NCBI RefSeq assembly: GCF_003955665.1
Contig: NZ_RXHU01000078.1
Span: forward strand, 45,576-109,575
Origin: Paenibacillus whitsoniae
GTDB lineage: Bacteria > Bacillota > Bacilli > Paenibacillales > NBRC-103111
Reading direction: 5' to 3'
Length of the DNA stretch: 64,000 nucleotides
The notes beneath the pieces were generated by a model. It did no database searches. It saw only the letters and a program-made list of their open reading frames with translations, and was not told the origin of the DNA. The translations under genes and the position numbers were made by a program. Shown here one piece after another: positions 49,270 through 58,259 of this stretch. Positions within the stretch are counted from its first letter, which is position 1. Each line of letters opens with the position of its first letter.

Positions 49270-50391
49270 TTATAACCAGAGCAGCGGCTGACGAATCGCC
49301 ATATTTCGGCGAACTTCATCTTGCATAGGGTTCCGGTCCAGCGTCTGCCACAGGCGAAGAAGCCGATCTGATTCATAGGCAATGCCTGCAAATAACAGGA
49401 ACGACATCCCTACAGGCCAAGCCTCATCATATTCAATATCCGGGCCGAATGGCCAGGTTGATTTGTCCTCTAAATACGGCAGCAGGAAAGCAATGCCTTG
49501 CCGCAGCCCCCGTCCATCCGGCAGCTGAAATTGCCACAGGTTGTCACTCGGACTGGACAGCAGGTGCGCGAGCGTAACGAAGTTATCCAGGGTAAAAAGC
49601 GAATAAGCGTAAGGTTTCGTCCGCGCCAACTCGCGAGGGAAGCCGCCGCTCAGGTCCATTTGCTCCGGCAAGAGACGAGCTTTAAACTGCTCTCTGCAAT
49701 ATGCCAGCATGGACGTATTCGCGGTCAATCGCGCAAAAGCCGCCGCTTGCACGAACCAGCAGACCCCATGGTTATTCGGTTCATTGCGCTCCTCGATGCC
49801 TTGCGGATGCTCGTTCATCCAGGCGAGGTAGTCGGCGAACCACTGGGTGACTTGATGAAGGATGTACGGATCGAGCTCTCGACAAGTCTGTAAAATCCGG
49901 ACAGCAGCCGCCACGTCAATGAGATGCAGCGTATCAATAATCCCGATTCCTCTGCCATCGCAGACGCCCGGGATCGCTTGCGCATAGCATAGATGGGGAT
50001 TCATGCGGGTATCCTTGTTAACAAAAAAAGCCGCCAGCAGCTCTACCGCTTTCTCGCCGAATCTAAACTCCCCCGACGCCCGATAAGCAGCTGTGAGGCA
50101 AGCCACCCGCGTCCGCATGCCACGCAGCGCCTGCCGGTGTGCATGGAAATTAGCTGGATTGCTTTGCCCGTCGCGGCGGATGTAGGGCAGCCCGTCATTC
50201 GTGTCGGGGTTGGGCCACCAATAATCGCCATTGGAGTAATAATCATGAGCACCCCCGGGGCTGTGGGGAGATGCTGCGTCTGTAATTTGAATGGTTGGCA
50301 TCGTAAGGAAAGCCTCGGCCTCCCGTATCATGCGCTCAACATCAATCCATGGCTGCCACGCCATAAAGGCGGCTCTAGGGGCATTGTCCAT
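49270..50391 (-). CDS. Alginate lyase superfamily protein, probably cytosolic
   Basis: The 373-residue protein is an alpha-helical (alpha/alpha toroid) lyase of the PF05426 type. It shows YYSNGDYWWPNPDTNDGLPYIRRDG (split here over about 50-75), NPHLCYAQAIPGVCDGRGIGIIDTLH, and NEPNNHGVCWFVQ with the conserved Asn-His pair, all typical of this superfamily (PL5/PL38-like). No signal peptide, so it probably acts on imported oligouronides. Start at 50391 (MDNAP) has AGGGTGGGG 6 bases upstream; ATG codons at 50439 and 50412 are less well supported. Substrate could be alginate, glucuronan or another uronic-acid glycan. Confidence 0.8.
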   Translation of the reverse strand: MDNAPRAAFMAWQPWIDVERMIREAEAFLTMPTIQITDAASPHSPGGAHDYYSNGDYWWPNPDTNDGLPYIRRDGQSNPANFHAHRQALRGMRTRVACLTAAYRASGEFRFGEKAVELLAAFFVNKDTRMNPHLCYAQAIPGVCDGRGIGIIDTLHLIDVAAAVRILQTCRELDPYILHQVTQWFADYLAWMNEHPQGIEERNEPNNHGVCWFVQAAAFARLTANTSMLAYCREQFKARLLPEQMDLSGGFPRELARTKPYAYSLFTLDNFVTLAHLLSSPSDNLWQFQLPDGRGLRQGIAFLLPYLEDKSTWPFGPDIEYDEAWPVGMSFLLFAGIAYESDRLLRLWQTLDRNPMQDEVRRNMAIRQPLLWL

Positions 50392-50564
50392 ATGAGTCCC
50401 CACCCTTTTCATATAGTAGATTGTCCGTCCTTCCATCATACGAAAATCAGCGGCAACATAACATCATCAAAATCTAAAGTAATCGTCGAAATCTCAACTT
50501 TTAGCTGTTGGCGCATCTTGGTCATCAGCGGATAGATTGAGTATTCGGGCGGTTTTCTGCGCAA

Positions 50565-50600
50565 CAAAGCGGCACATTCCGATTGGAATGTGCCGCTTTG
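50565..50600. terminator. Perfect 16-bp stem-loop after the second permease unit
   Basis: CAAAGCGGCACATTCC and its exact complement flank a 4-base loop. The T-run is short on both strands, so it may act as terminator or as mRNA stabiliser between the permeases and the lyase gene. Confidence 0.7.
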
Positions 50601-50631
50601 TAAACGATTAACAGCCGCCTAGCAGAACACG

Positions 50632-51516
50632 CTACTCCTTCACAGATCCTAATGTGATTCCATGGATAAAGAACCGCTGCAGGAACGGATAAATTACGAG
50701 AACCGGCAGCATTGCAATAAAGATTTTTGCCGCGTTCAATGTCTGATTCGAGAGCTCGCTCATCTTCTGGATCTGCTCGGCTGTCATCGTATTGGCATCC
50801 ACAATGACGACAAGTTGTTGAATATACGTTTGCAGTGGATAATGATCTGCATTCGACATGAGCACAAGTCCGTTAAAAAACTCGTTCCAGTGATACACGA
50901 TACTGAACAATGTAACGGTAGCCAGAACCGGTACTGATAACGGGATGAACAGCTTCACCAGCATGTACCAAGGGCCTGCTCCGTCAACCAGTGCCGCTTC
51001 CTCCAGCTCTTTCGGCAAATTGCGGAAGTAGTTGATAACCAGGATAACGCTAAACACAGGAACGCTGTTCCCAAGAACGAGCGCCCAGATGTTGTTGATG
51101 AGCCCCAGCGATTTTACCGTCTGATACCAAGGGATTAACCCCCCGTTGAACAGCATGGTGAACACGAGAATCCACATGAACACATTACGGTACGGCAAAT
51201 CTTTGGAGCTCTTCGATAAAGGGTAGCCTAACAGCAAAATGATAACAAAGTTAAGGCTTGACCCCAGCACGACGCGTTGGATCGAGATCCAGAATGAGTT
51301 GAAAAACTTACCGTCGCCCATAATTTCTTGGTACGATTTGAAGTTAAATCCGACCGGCCAGAAACTGACTCGGCCAGAGGAAGCCGCCGCATTGTCGCTT
51401 AACGAAACGGCCAGTGTGTACCATAATGGCATTACACACAGCAGCGCAATACCGACCAGCACGACGATCAGAAGAAGATCGAATGCTCTGGAGCTCAATG
51501 TCGTTTCTTTAACCAT
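50632..51516 (-). CDS. Carbohydrate ABC transporter permease (LplC/YtcP type), system 2
   Basis: The 294-residue product has six spans, the EAA loop ELEEAALVDGAGPWYMLVKLF and the C-terminal signature PFLQRFFIHGITLGSVKE. It is the partner of the LplB-type permease 17 bases upstream. It is paralogous to, but clearly diverged from, the system 1 permease, so the second transporter probably has a different specificity rather than being a recent copy. Confidence 0.92.
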   Translation of the reverse strand: MVKETTLSSRAFDLLLIVVLVGIALLCVMPLWYTLAVSLSDNAAASSGRVSFWPVGFNFKSYQEIMGDGKFFNSFWISIQRVVLGSSLNFVIILLLGYPLSKSSKDLPYRNVFMWILVFTMLFNGGLIPWYQTVKSLGLINNIWALVLGNSVPVFSVILVINYFRNLPKELEEAALVDGAGPWYMLVKLFIPLSVPVLATVTLFSIVYHWNEFFNGLVLMSNADHYPLQTYIQQLVVIVDANTMTAEQIQKMSELSNQTLNAAKIFIAMLPVLVIYPFLQRFFIHGITLGSVKE

Positions 51517-51533
51517 AGCCCTACTCCTTTATG

Positions 51534-52442
51534 TTAAAAAATACGATAGTTTGCAAATTTGGCAGCCAGGAAATACGAGGTTGTAATGAGTAAAAACGAG
51601 ATCACCGATTTCAACAAGCCCATCGCGGTTGCCAGCCCATACTGCAAGTTCAGCAACCCTGTTCTGTATACCCAGGTATCGATAATATCCCCACTCGAAT
51701 AGACCAGTGGATTGTACAAGTTGAAAATTTGATCGAAGCCGGCATTCAATACGTTTCCAAGCGAAAGCACCGCAAGCAGTATGACGGTTGTCATTAAACC
51801 AGGAAGCGTAACATGCAGCAATTGCTGCCAGCGTGTAGCGCCATCTATCGCAGCCGCTTCATATAAAGCAGGATTTATTCCCGTTAAAGCTGCCAAGAAG
51901 ATAATCGTGTTAAAACCGAATTCCTTCCACACATCGCTTCCTACAATAATGAACGGAAACAATTCCGCTTTCCCAAAAAACAGCGTCGGCTCTATGCCGA
52001 AGATGCCTAGGAAGTTATTCACCGGTCCTTTATAGGACAGGATGTCGAGCAAGATCCCGGACAGGATAACCCATGACAAGAAATGCGGCAAATACACGAG
52101 TGTTTGCACCCATCTTTTCAGAATTGCCAGGCGCAATTCATTTAACAGTAACGCGAAAATGAGTGGCACGATCAAATTCGCAATAATTTTCATAACCGCG
52201 ATAATGAGGGTATTAAAGAACACCGTTTTGCTGTCGTTCAATGAAAACATGTACTTGAAATTTTCCAAACCGATCCATTCCGAATGAAAAATCCCTTGAC
52301 CCGGATTAAAATTTTGAAAGGCAATGACAATGCCGAACATCGGTACGATACTAAACAGCGTCAACCAGATGAAGCCAGGAAGAAGCATGAGATAGTAATG
52401 CTTGGCAAATCCTTTGGTAACCATCCCGTCCATCACTTCCAT
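51534..52442 (-). CDS. Carbohydrate ABC transporter permease (LplB/YteP type), system 2
   Basis: The 302-residue product has six spans, FSIVPMFGIVIAFQNFNPGQG and the EAA loop YEAAAIDGATRWQQLLHVTLPG. The ATG at 52442 has no clear ribosome binding site; an ATG six codons later (52424, MVTKGF) is an alternative with purine-rich sequence upstream. It lies 52 bases downstream of the binding protein gene. Confidence 0.9.
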   Translation of the reverse strand: MEVMDGMVTKGFAKHYYLMLLPGFIWLTLFSIVPMFGIVIAFQNFNPGQGIFHSEWIGLENFKYMFSLNDSKTVFFNTLIIAVMKIIANLIVPLIFALLLNELRLAILKRWVQTLVYLPHFLSWVILSGILLDILSYKGPVNNFLGIFGIEPTLFFGKAELFPFIIVGSDVWKEFGFNTIIFLAALTGINPALYEAAAIDGATRWQQLLHVTLPGLMTTVILLAVLSLGNVLNAGFDQIFNLYNPLVYSSGDIIDTWVYRTGLLNLQYGLATAMGLLKSVISFLLITTSYFLAAKFANYRIF

Positions 52443-52494
52443 TCTTCGTTGTTGAAGGAGAGGCGCCAGAATGCTCCGACGCCTATGCCTGCAT

Positions 52495-54213
52495 TTACTT
52501 CAAGCTTTCCTCAATTTCAGCGATAATCTGATCGCCGCCTTGCTTTTTCCAATCCTGTACAAACTTATCGAACGTATCAAGCGGAGCTGCTCCCATAATA
52601 ATTTTGAGGAACGTTTCCTTCTCTAATTTGTCGAGGGAAGCCCAACGGCTCTCCATCGTTTTCGTTTGCGAATACGTAACGCTGTAAGTTTTCTTATACG
52701 GCTTCTGCAACGGCGAAATCCCGACAAATGTAGAGTACATCCGTTTCCATGCGCCTAAGTCCGCGTTCGGATCCCAATATTGAATATCGTACTTATCGTA
52801 CGGCTCCAGCTTCACTTTTTTCACTTTTTCTGCATCCGACTTAAGAAGTTTATAGCCTGGCAAGTCGAGATCCTCCGGCTTTTTGGTGCCGGCGAGCACT
52901 TCTTTCATCATTTTGTACGTAACGTCCATCTCATCCATTGGTGCGAAAACGATACGCAGCGGATAGTTGCCGATTGCGACTTTTACATCAAATTTGGACT
53001 CATCACGCAGCAGCAGATTTTCCATCTGAATCGCCGCTTCCGGATGCTCGTAGCCTTTGCGGACAACGAGATATTGATTCGTCGGATTCCCCATATGCGG
53101 CGTAAATTCGCCGTTCACATCCAGCGGGGCTGTGTAGGCTTGCCAGTTCGCCTTCGGATTGTTCTTGATCGCATCGGCCAACGGACCGTAGCCGCCTGCC
53201 CACCATAAGCCGAAATAGATGCCGGACGTTCCGTTTTTGATGAGCTCCTGCGCATCCTTGCGGATCGTCATTTCCTTGTCGATCAGCCCTTTGGCATAAA
53301 GATCGCGCAGTTTGGACAACGCTTGCTTCGTTTCCGGTTGAAGGGAGCCGTACGTTGTTTTGCCGTCAGCCCCTTTGACCCAGAAGCCCGGATACGAATG
53401 ATAGGATGCAAAAATCGGATCAAAACCATAGTTATTATTGTTCGGGTTAATAAAGTCCGCATTCAGCAAGCCGCCTAATTGCGGTCCTGTGATCCCGATC
53501 GTATCCGCTTTGCCGTTGCCGTCCGGATCCTGCTCCACGAACGCTTTGGCTACTTTCTCCAGATCGTCCATCGTTTTTGGCGGCTCCAGCCCCAATTTAT
53601 CCAGCCAATCTTTCCGAATCCACATCATATGCACCATATCGGATTCTGTTGTAACGTTCGGCAGGGCATACATTTTGCCGTCAACCGTCACGGATTTCAA
53701 TGCCAATCCTTGCGTCGTGTCGATAATATGCTTTAGTGCCGGAGAAGCGTATTTCTGATATACTTCCGTCAAATCCGCCAGCTGACCGCTCTTCACCATT
53801 TGTCTGAACTGTGTATCTTTCACTACAAGCGCATCCGGCAAATCGTTACTTGCGATGGAGAGATTAACTTTCTGGTCGTAATCTTTTCCGCTCGCAGCCT
53901 GCCAGACGATTTTGGTATCAATGTTGAGATTCTCTTTGATGTACCGCGTGTACTGATTGCTCTCCGGGGAGTCGCCAGCCGGCAAGCTCTTATCTGCTGC
54001 ATCGACATCCTTACCGATTCGGATCGTGATTGGATTCGCGGATTTTGTAAAAGGCCCCGCTTCCGTTTGCCCTGCGGTTTGTGCTGTACTCGTCTGCGCC
54101 GGCGCATTGGACGCTTTCGGTGACTCCTTCGCGTTATTCCCTTCCGAGCAAGCTGACATGACCACCATCATGCCCGCAAGGAGTAGCATTAGCCGCTTTC
54201 GTGATTTTCTCAT
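52495..54213 (-). CDS. Extracellular sugar-binding lipoprotein (LplA type), system 2
   Basis: The 572-residue protein has a lipoprotein signal peptide ending VVMSACS (Cys at about 22), a Thr/Ala/Gln-rich linker and a cluster LplA-like binding domain with IASNDLPDALVVKDT, WIRKDWLDKLGLEPPKTMDDLEKV and DPDGNGKADTIGITG, the last being an EF-hand-like calcium loop common in this group. It heads the second transporter unit, downstream of the YesM/YesN pair. A cre-like site lies at 54285-54298. Confidence 0.92.
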   Translation of the reverse strand: MRKSRKRLMLLLAGMMVVMSACSEGNNAKESPKASNAPAQTSTAQTAGQTEAGPFTKSANPITIRIGKDVDAADKSLPAGDSPESNQYTRYIKENLNIDTKIVWQAASGKDYDQKVNLSIASNDLPDALVVKDTQFRQMVKSGQLADLTEVYQKYASPALKHIIDTTQGLALKSVTVDGKMYALPNVTTESDMVHMMWIRKDWLDKLGLEPPKTMDDLEKVAKAFVEQDPDGNGKADTIGITGPQLGGLLNADFINPNNNNYGFDPIFASYHSYPGFWVKGADGKTTYGSLQPETKQALSKLRDLYAKGLIDKEMTIRKDAQELIKNGTSGIYFGLWWAGGYGPLADAIKNNPKANWQAYTAPLDVNGEFTPHMGNPTNQYLVVRKGYEHPEAAIQMENLLLRDESKFDVKVAIGNYPLRIVFAPMDEMDVTYKMMKEVLAGTKKPEDLDLPGYKLLKSDAEKVKKVKLEPYDKYDIQYWDPNADLGAWKRMYSTFVGISPLQKPYKKTYSVTYSQTKTMESRWASLDKLEKETFLKIIMGAAPLDTFDKFVQDWKKQGGDQIIAEIEESLK

Positions 54214-54284
54214 CGTAGCCCCTTCTTTCCTTCAAGAATTTATCTACGCTCTAAAAGTAACACAGGCATGCGCGCAGCTAGGAT

Positions 54285-54298
54285 GGAAAACGGTTACA
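54285..54298 (-). promoter_or_regulatory. cre site upstream of the second transporter unit
   Basis: On the minus strand TGTAACCGTTTTCC matches the CcpA consensus at 13 of 14 positions. It lies 72 bp upstream of the binding-protein ATG. Confidence 0.65.
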
Positions 54299-54360
54299 TG
54301 TTTAGTCGGGAGATTGACCGAGAATGTTGGCAATACACCCATGATTCCCAGTCACTTCCA

Positions 54361-55476
54361 TCAATTGCCCCCCCTAAGATCGGACATTTCTCTACCTGTT
54401 CCGTTCTGAGAGCGAAATTCGCTGGGGAGACAACCCGTTAACTCGCGAAACGTACGACTAAAATATTTCTCATCCATATAACCGACCTGCTCGGCGATCC
54501 AGAGAATCGTTTTATTCGAATAGAGCAAGTATTCCTTCGCTTTCTCGATGCGATGATTCCGCAGATACTCACTGAAATTCGCGCCAACAATATCTTTAAA
54601 ACATTGGCTGAAGTAGCTTCTGCTCATATTCACCCGCTTCGCGATCATCGCTGACGTAATTGGCTCCTGCAGCTCTTCCTTAATAATGCGGACAGCCTTC
54701 ATGACGCTGTCCACTACTTCCTGCGAGTAGGCCGGCTTCTCCATCGCCTTCCGAATGAGAGCACGTATCTCGGTAAGCCACACCTCCACCTCCTGCCAGC
54801 TGTCAAAAGCGTCCGGTATTTGAACGGCTGTCGCTCCAAGGGTGAGGAAGTACTGATTCCATTTATCCGAAAGCGCATAGAGGTGGCCGAAAAGCTTGGT
54901 TGGCGGAAGCCGAAGCTCTTTCAGCTGCTGAAGCTGAGCGGCAAACAGCTCCTCATGATGAATCCATTCAAGCCCAGCCCACATATCCTTCACGTGATCG
55001 GCATCTCGCCCCGTTGCCTGCTGATCCTCACTATCCGCCCGCGGATGATGATCCGCCGCGTAGAAATCCTCCGAGGCCGGCTGGACAGGCTTGGCATCTT
55101 CCAGGATACGCTTATGGATGCGGCCCAGCACTTCATCAAAGCGCTCTTTTTCCAACTGGACTTTGGCAATATAATCGATTGCGCCCAGCCTCAGCGCCTC
55201 TTGAATGTATTCGAAATCCTGATGAAACGTAAGCACGACGGTATACATGCTCGGATATTGCTTGCGCACAACTTTTAAGAGCTCAATCCCCGACATCACC
55301 GGCATCGCCAGATCTGTCAGCAATAAATCTACGCTGTTGACAGCCAAAAATTCTAACGCTTTCTCCCCGTTGCTCGCCTCACCGACGACTTCCATATCAA
55401 ATTCGCGCCATGGCATAGCCGACATTAAGCCTTTACGAACCAACTTATCGTCATCAACAATCATCACTTTAATCAT
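54361..55476 (-). CDS. yesN: Two-component response regulator, AraC type (YesN-like)
   Basis: The 371-residue protein has an N-terminal receiver (IKVMIVDDDKLVRKGL; phosphorylatable Asp near residue 55 in LLLTDLAMPVMSG; the usual Lys in YIAK) and a C-terminal AraC domain (SAMIAKRVNMSRSYFSQCFK, then ILWIAEQVGYMDEKYFSRTF). It pairs with the sensor kinase whose stop codon it overlaps by four bases (ATGA). Such pairs control nearby Lpl-type transporters and glycan-degrading enzymes. The region between receiver and DNA-binding domain (about 130-260) is variable. Confidence 0.93.
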   Translation of the reverse strand: MIKVMIVDDDKLVRKGLMSAMPWREFDMEVVGEASNGEKALEFLAVNSVDLLLTDLAMPVMSGIELLKVVRKQYPSMYTVVLTFHQDFEYIQEALRLGAIDYIAKVQLEKERFDEVLGRIHKRILEDAKPVQPASEDFYAADHHPRADSEDQQATGRDADHVKDMWAGLEWIHHEELFAAQLQQLKELRLPPTKLFGHLYALSDKWNQYFLTLGATAVQIPDAFDSWQEVEVWLTEIRALIRKAMEKPAYSQEVVDSVMKAVRIIKEELQEPITSAMIAKRVNMSRSYFSQCFKDIVGANFSEYLRNHRIEKAKEYLLYSNKTILWIAEQVGYMDEKYFSRTFRELTGCLPSEFRSQNGTGREMSDLRGGN

Positions 55477-57230
55477 GTCTGGGATTGAACCTCCATTACG
55501 GGAATAGTAACTTGAATTGTCGTGCCACTGCCGATTCGGCTCTGAATACGGATCTGCGCCTGATCGCCGTATTGCGATTCCAACATGCGTTTGACGTAAT
55601 TCAATCCAATTCCCATTCCAACCTTCTTATTCTCGCTGTCTGACCGATGCAGCAATTGATGAATGGTTTCCTCGGACATGCCCGCACCGTTATCACGAAT
55701 AGCGATTTGCAGCTTGTCCGTCAGACACACTTCAACCTGGATATAACCATCATCACTGAGCCCGTGATAAAGCGAATTTTCCACTAAAGGCTGCAAAATA
55801 AATCGCGGAATCGGCAATCGCCATACTTTTTCATCCACTTGCATCTGAACGTCGAACTGAAAATCGTACCGAATTTGCTGGAGGGTTAAATACTGCTTCA
55901 AAGCCTCAATTTCCTCCTCCACAGTTGAAGCTGCCCCTAGCTTACCTAAATTGTAATGCAGCAGCTTATTTAGCGACGAAACGAGCTTATCAATTTCCGT
56001 CTGCCCGTTCATAAGCGCCAGCCAATGGACCGTATCCAATGTGTTCATAAGAAAATGCGGGTTAATCTGATAAAGAAGCTTCTCGACTTCCAAATCGACC
56101 CGGCTCTTCTCCTTGCGCTCCACTTCAGCAAACAAGCTCCAAATCTGCTCTTTCATTTGCCTGAATTGATGCAGCAAGAAATCGAACTCCGGTATTTTCG
56201 TTTTGACCGTCACATTTTGCACCCGGTTCTGAGCCATCAGCTTGATCTCACGATTAAATCCGTTCAAGGGCACATAGACCATTTTCCACAGCACCCACGC
56301 CATTCCGATGCTAATCACGAGGAATAGTAGGGCAAACAAACCGATTTGAACGAACCATTGATTGATTTCCTTGTTGTAATCGGCTTTCGGAATAATGGAT
56401 ACGATACTCCAACCCTGGTTGCTCACCTGCCTGAACCAATAAAATTCATTTTGCGTTCCGTACGTCTGGTTCTGTGAAAAATTCGGGAAGATCGTATCCT
56501 TGGCAAAAGTCTGCGGAAGCTCGCTATACGCGACCCGACCGTTATTATCCAGAAAAACATGATAATTCCCGCCGCCGAACTGCCCATTATTTAAGATGTT
56601 CTGGGTCAGATGAAATCCCGTTTCAATATATACATAGACATCGTCGCGTGTCGGCAGATCCACCTTCCGCAATGCTGACAGCACAAAATTATTATCGAAG
56701 CGATTGTTGCTGATATGCGGACCGTAGTAAGAAATGCCCGAGTACGCCGCGAGCAATGGCAGTTTTTCCGGTGCAAACGTGTCTTTCACCCCCATGTTCT
56801 CGAGATCATACGTACGATCCTTTTGAAAATAGTAAAAGGTGAGCCCAATATTGGGATTGGTAAAGGTAACCAAACTTAGCTCATCCTTCAAATCACTGAG
56901 CATCTTGGAACGCTCGAACGATTGCTCTGAAGGAAGCGACAGCATTTGATCCAGCTTCTTGCCGACGCTCCCCGCAAAAGCCAACTGCTGAGACACGTGG
57001 TTGAGGTTGGATATCGTATTCTCCATAGAAAGCTCTACTTGCTTGAGATTGCTTAGGATCCCATTTTGGATTTTATTCGTCAGGATGGAATAGATCGTGT
57101 AATACGAAATGAGTACGATACAAATAAAAGGAATGAGGGTGCTGCCGAGAAAAATAATAAAAATTCGCCGTTTTAACGTTAAATAATCATAGGTAAAAAC
57201 CCTCAAAGACTCCCTCAGCTTGCCAATCAT
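55473..57230 (-). CDS. yesM: Two-component sensor histidine kinase (YesM-like, 5TMR/LytS-type His kinase)
   Basis: The 585-residue protein has two spans (about 22-45 and 280-305) around an extracellular dCache-like sensor, a HAMP domain, and a His_kinase domain with the phosphoacceptor in LLYQINPHFLMNTLDTVHWLA and an HATPase domain (QPLVENSLYHGL; DNGAGMSEE; GIGLNYVKRML). The start at 57230 has GGGAGGGG 6 bases upstream; the open frame continues 180 bases upstream into the cupin-AraC gene without a site. Co-transcribed with yesN. Confidence 0.93.
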   Translation of the reverse strand: MIGKLRESLRVFTYDYLTLKRRIFIIFLGSTLIPFICIVLISYYTIYSILTNKIQNGILSNLKQVELSMENTISNLNHVSQQLAFAGSVGKKLDQMLSLPSEQSFERSKMLSDLKDELSLVTFTNPNIGLTFYYFQKDRTYDLENMGVKDTFAPEKLPLLAAYSGISYYGPHISNNRFDNNFVLSALRKVDLPTRDDVYVYIETGFHLTQNILNNGQFGGGNYHVFLDNNGRVAYSELPQTFAKDTIFPNFSQNQTYGTQNEFYWFRQVSNQGWSIVSIIPKADYNKEINQWFVQIGLFALLFLVISIGMAWVLWKMVYVPLNGFNREIKLMAQNRVQNVTVKTKIPEFDFLLHQFRQMKEQIWSLFAEVERKEKSRVDLEVEKLLYQINPHFLMNTLDTVHWLALMNGQTEIDKLVSSLNKLLHYNLGKLGAASTVEEEIEALKQYLTLQQIRYDFQFDVQMQVDEKVWRLPIPRFILQPLVENSLYHGLSDDGYIQVEVCLTDKLQIAIRDNGAGMSEETIHQLLHRSDSENKKVGMGIGLNYVKRMLESQYGDQAQIRIQSRIGSGTTIQVTIPVMEVQSQT

Positions 57231-57243
57231 CGCGATCCCCTCC

Positions 57244-58128
57244 CTACACCCGTTCTCGTTTACGATATTCAGAAGGCGTATAACCAAAGTGCGCTTTGAA
57301 TACGCCGATAAAATAGCTAAGCGTGTTGAACCCGACATCGAGCGATATTTCCATGATTTTCTTGTCGGTATCTTTGAGCAAATAAGCGGCCCGCTGGGCT
57401 CTGACTCCATTCAAATACACGAGCGGACTTTTGCCAGTGATGCTTTTAAAATACCTGCAAAAGTAGGATTCACTGAACGACACAAGCGCCGCCAAGTCCT
57501 CCAGCCGTATAGGGAGACTGTAATTTTGTTGAATATATTCAATGATTCGCTTAATCCGGTCGATCTGTGAGGGCTGACTTGCCAGCGGCACCTCGCGAAA
57601 TGACGGTCCTCCCAAAGAGATGAGCTTGGCAACCATCATTTGCAAATTGGCCTTCGTCGTTAATTCATAGAGCGGTGATGCATTGAGATTATCTTGAAAA
57701 ACGAGCTCGAGCAGCTCCAGCAGTTCCTTCTCCTCTTTCGCACCGCCAGGGCGGATGTGAACGGGTGTCACATATTTCTGTTGAAGGAGTGGATGGATGT
57801 ATTTCTCCCAGACAAGATCAAACCGTTCTCCGCTTAATAGGTTGGCATGAAACACCACTGCCTTGAAGCTGCACGGTTCATCCGAGGCAATCGAGCCAGC
57901 GTGCAGCTGCCCGGCATTTACGAAGATGGCTTCCCCTGCCTCTAGTAGATATTCCTCCATGGATACACGAAAGACAGCGCTTCCTTTTGTCAGCATCAAA
58001 AACTCCAGCTCATCATGCCAATGAAGATCCAACAGCTCTTCGCCGGGTTGACAATCAATTTCATACACGCGAATCGGATACATCGGATCGCCATGGATGC
58101 GGTCCTCCTTAAGCTTCGCTTGCTGCAT
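57244..58128 (-). CDS. AraC family transcriptional regulator with cupin sensor domain
   Basis: The 294-residue protein has an N-terminal cupin (LHWHDELEFLMLTKGSAVF; EAIFVNAGQLHAG) for effector binding and a C-terminal AraC domain (IRLEDLAALVSFSESYFCRYFKSITGKSPLVYL, then KIMEISLDVGFNTLSYFIGVFKAHFGYTPSEYRK). Sugar-responsive AraC proteins with this layout usually activate the divergent catabolic gene, here the alpha-xylosidase. Start at 58128 has AAGGGGGAG 6-7 bases upstream. The gene ends 13 bases before yesM and may be co-transcribed with it. Confidence 0.92.
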   Translation of the reverse strand: MQQAKLKEDRIHGDPMYPIRVYEIDCQPGEELLDLHWHDELEFLMLTKGSAVFRVSMEEYLLEAGEAIFVNAGQLHAGSIASDEPCSFKAVVFHANLLSGERFDLVWEKYIHPLLQQKYVTPVHIRPGGAKEEKELLELLELVFQDNLNASPLYELTTKANLQMMVAKLISLGGPSFREVPLASQPSQIDRIKRIIEYIQQNYSLPIRLEDLAALVSFSESYFCRYFKSITGKSPLVYLNGVRAQRAAYLLKDTDKKIMEISLDVGFNTLSYFIGVFKAHFGYTPSEYRKRERV

Positions 58129-58259
58129 CGCTTTTCTCCCCCTTTTATACCCATTACTCCTCGATGTCAAAATTCTGATACATTCAAGCAATATCACGAA
58201 AGGAATGATATCAAGAAATCAATATACTTATATTAAAATATATCGAAGGGATGTTGGCA

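Noticed and set aside
58189..58215. ATATCA...TGATAT inverted repeat between the cupin-AraC gene and the xylosidase
   Set aside because: Only 6-bp arms in AT-rich DNA; too weak to call an operator without conservation data, though its position is suggestive.
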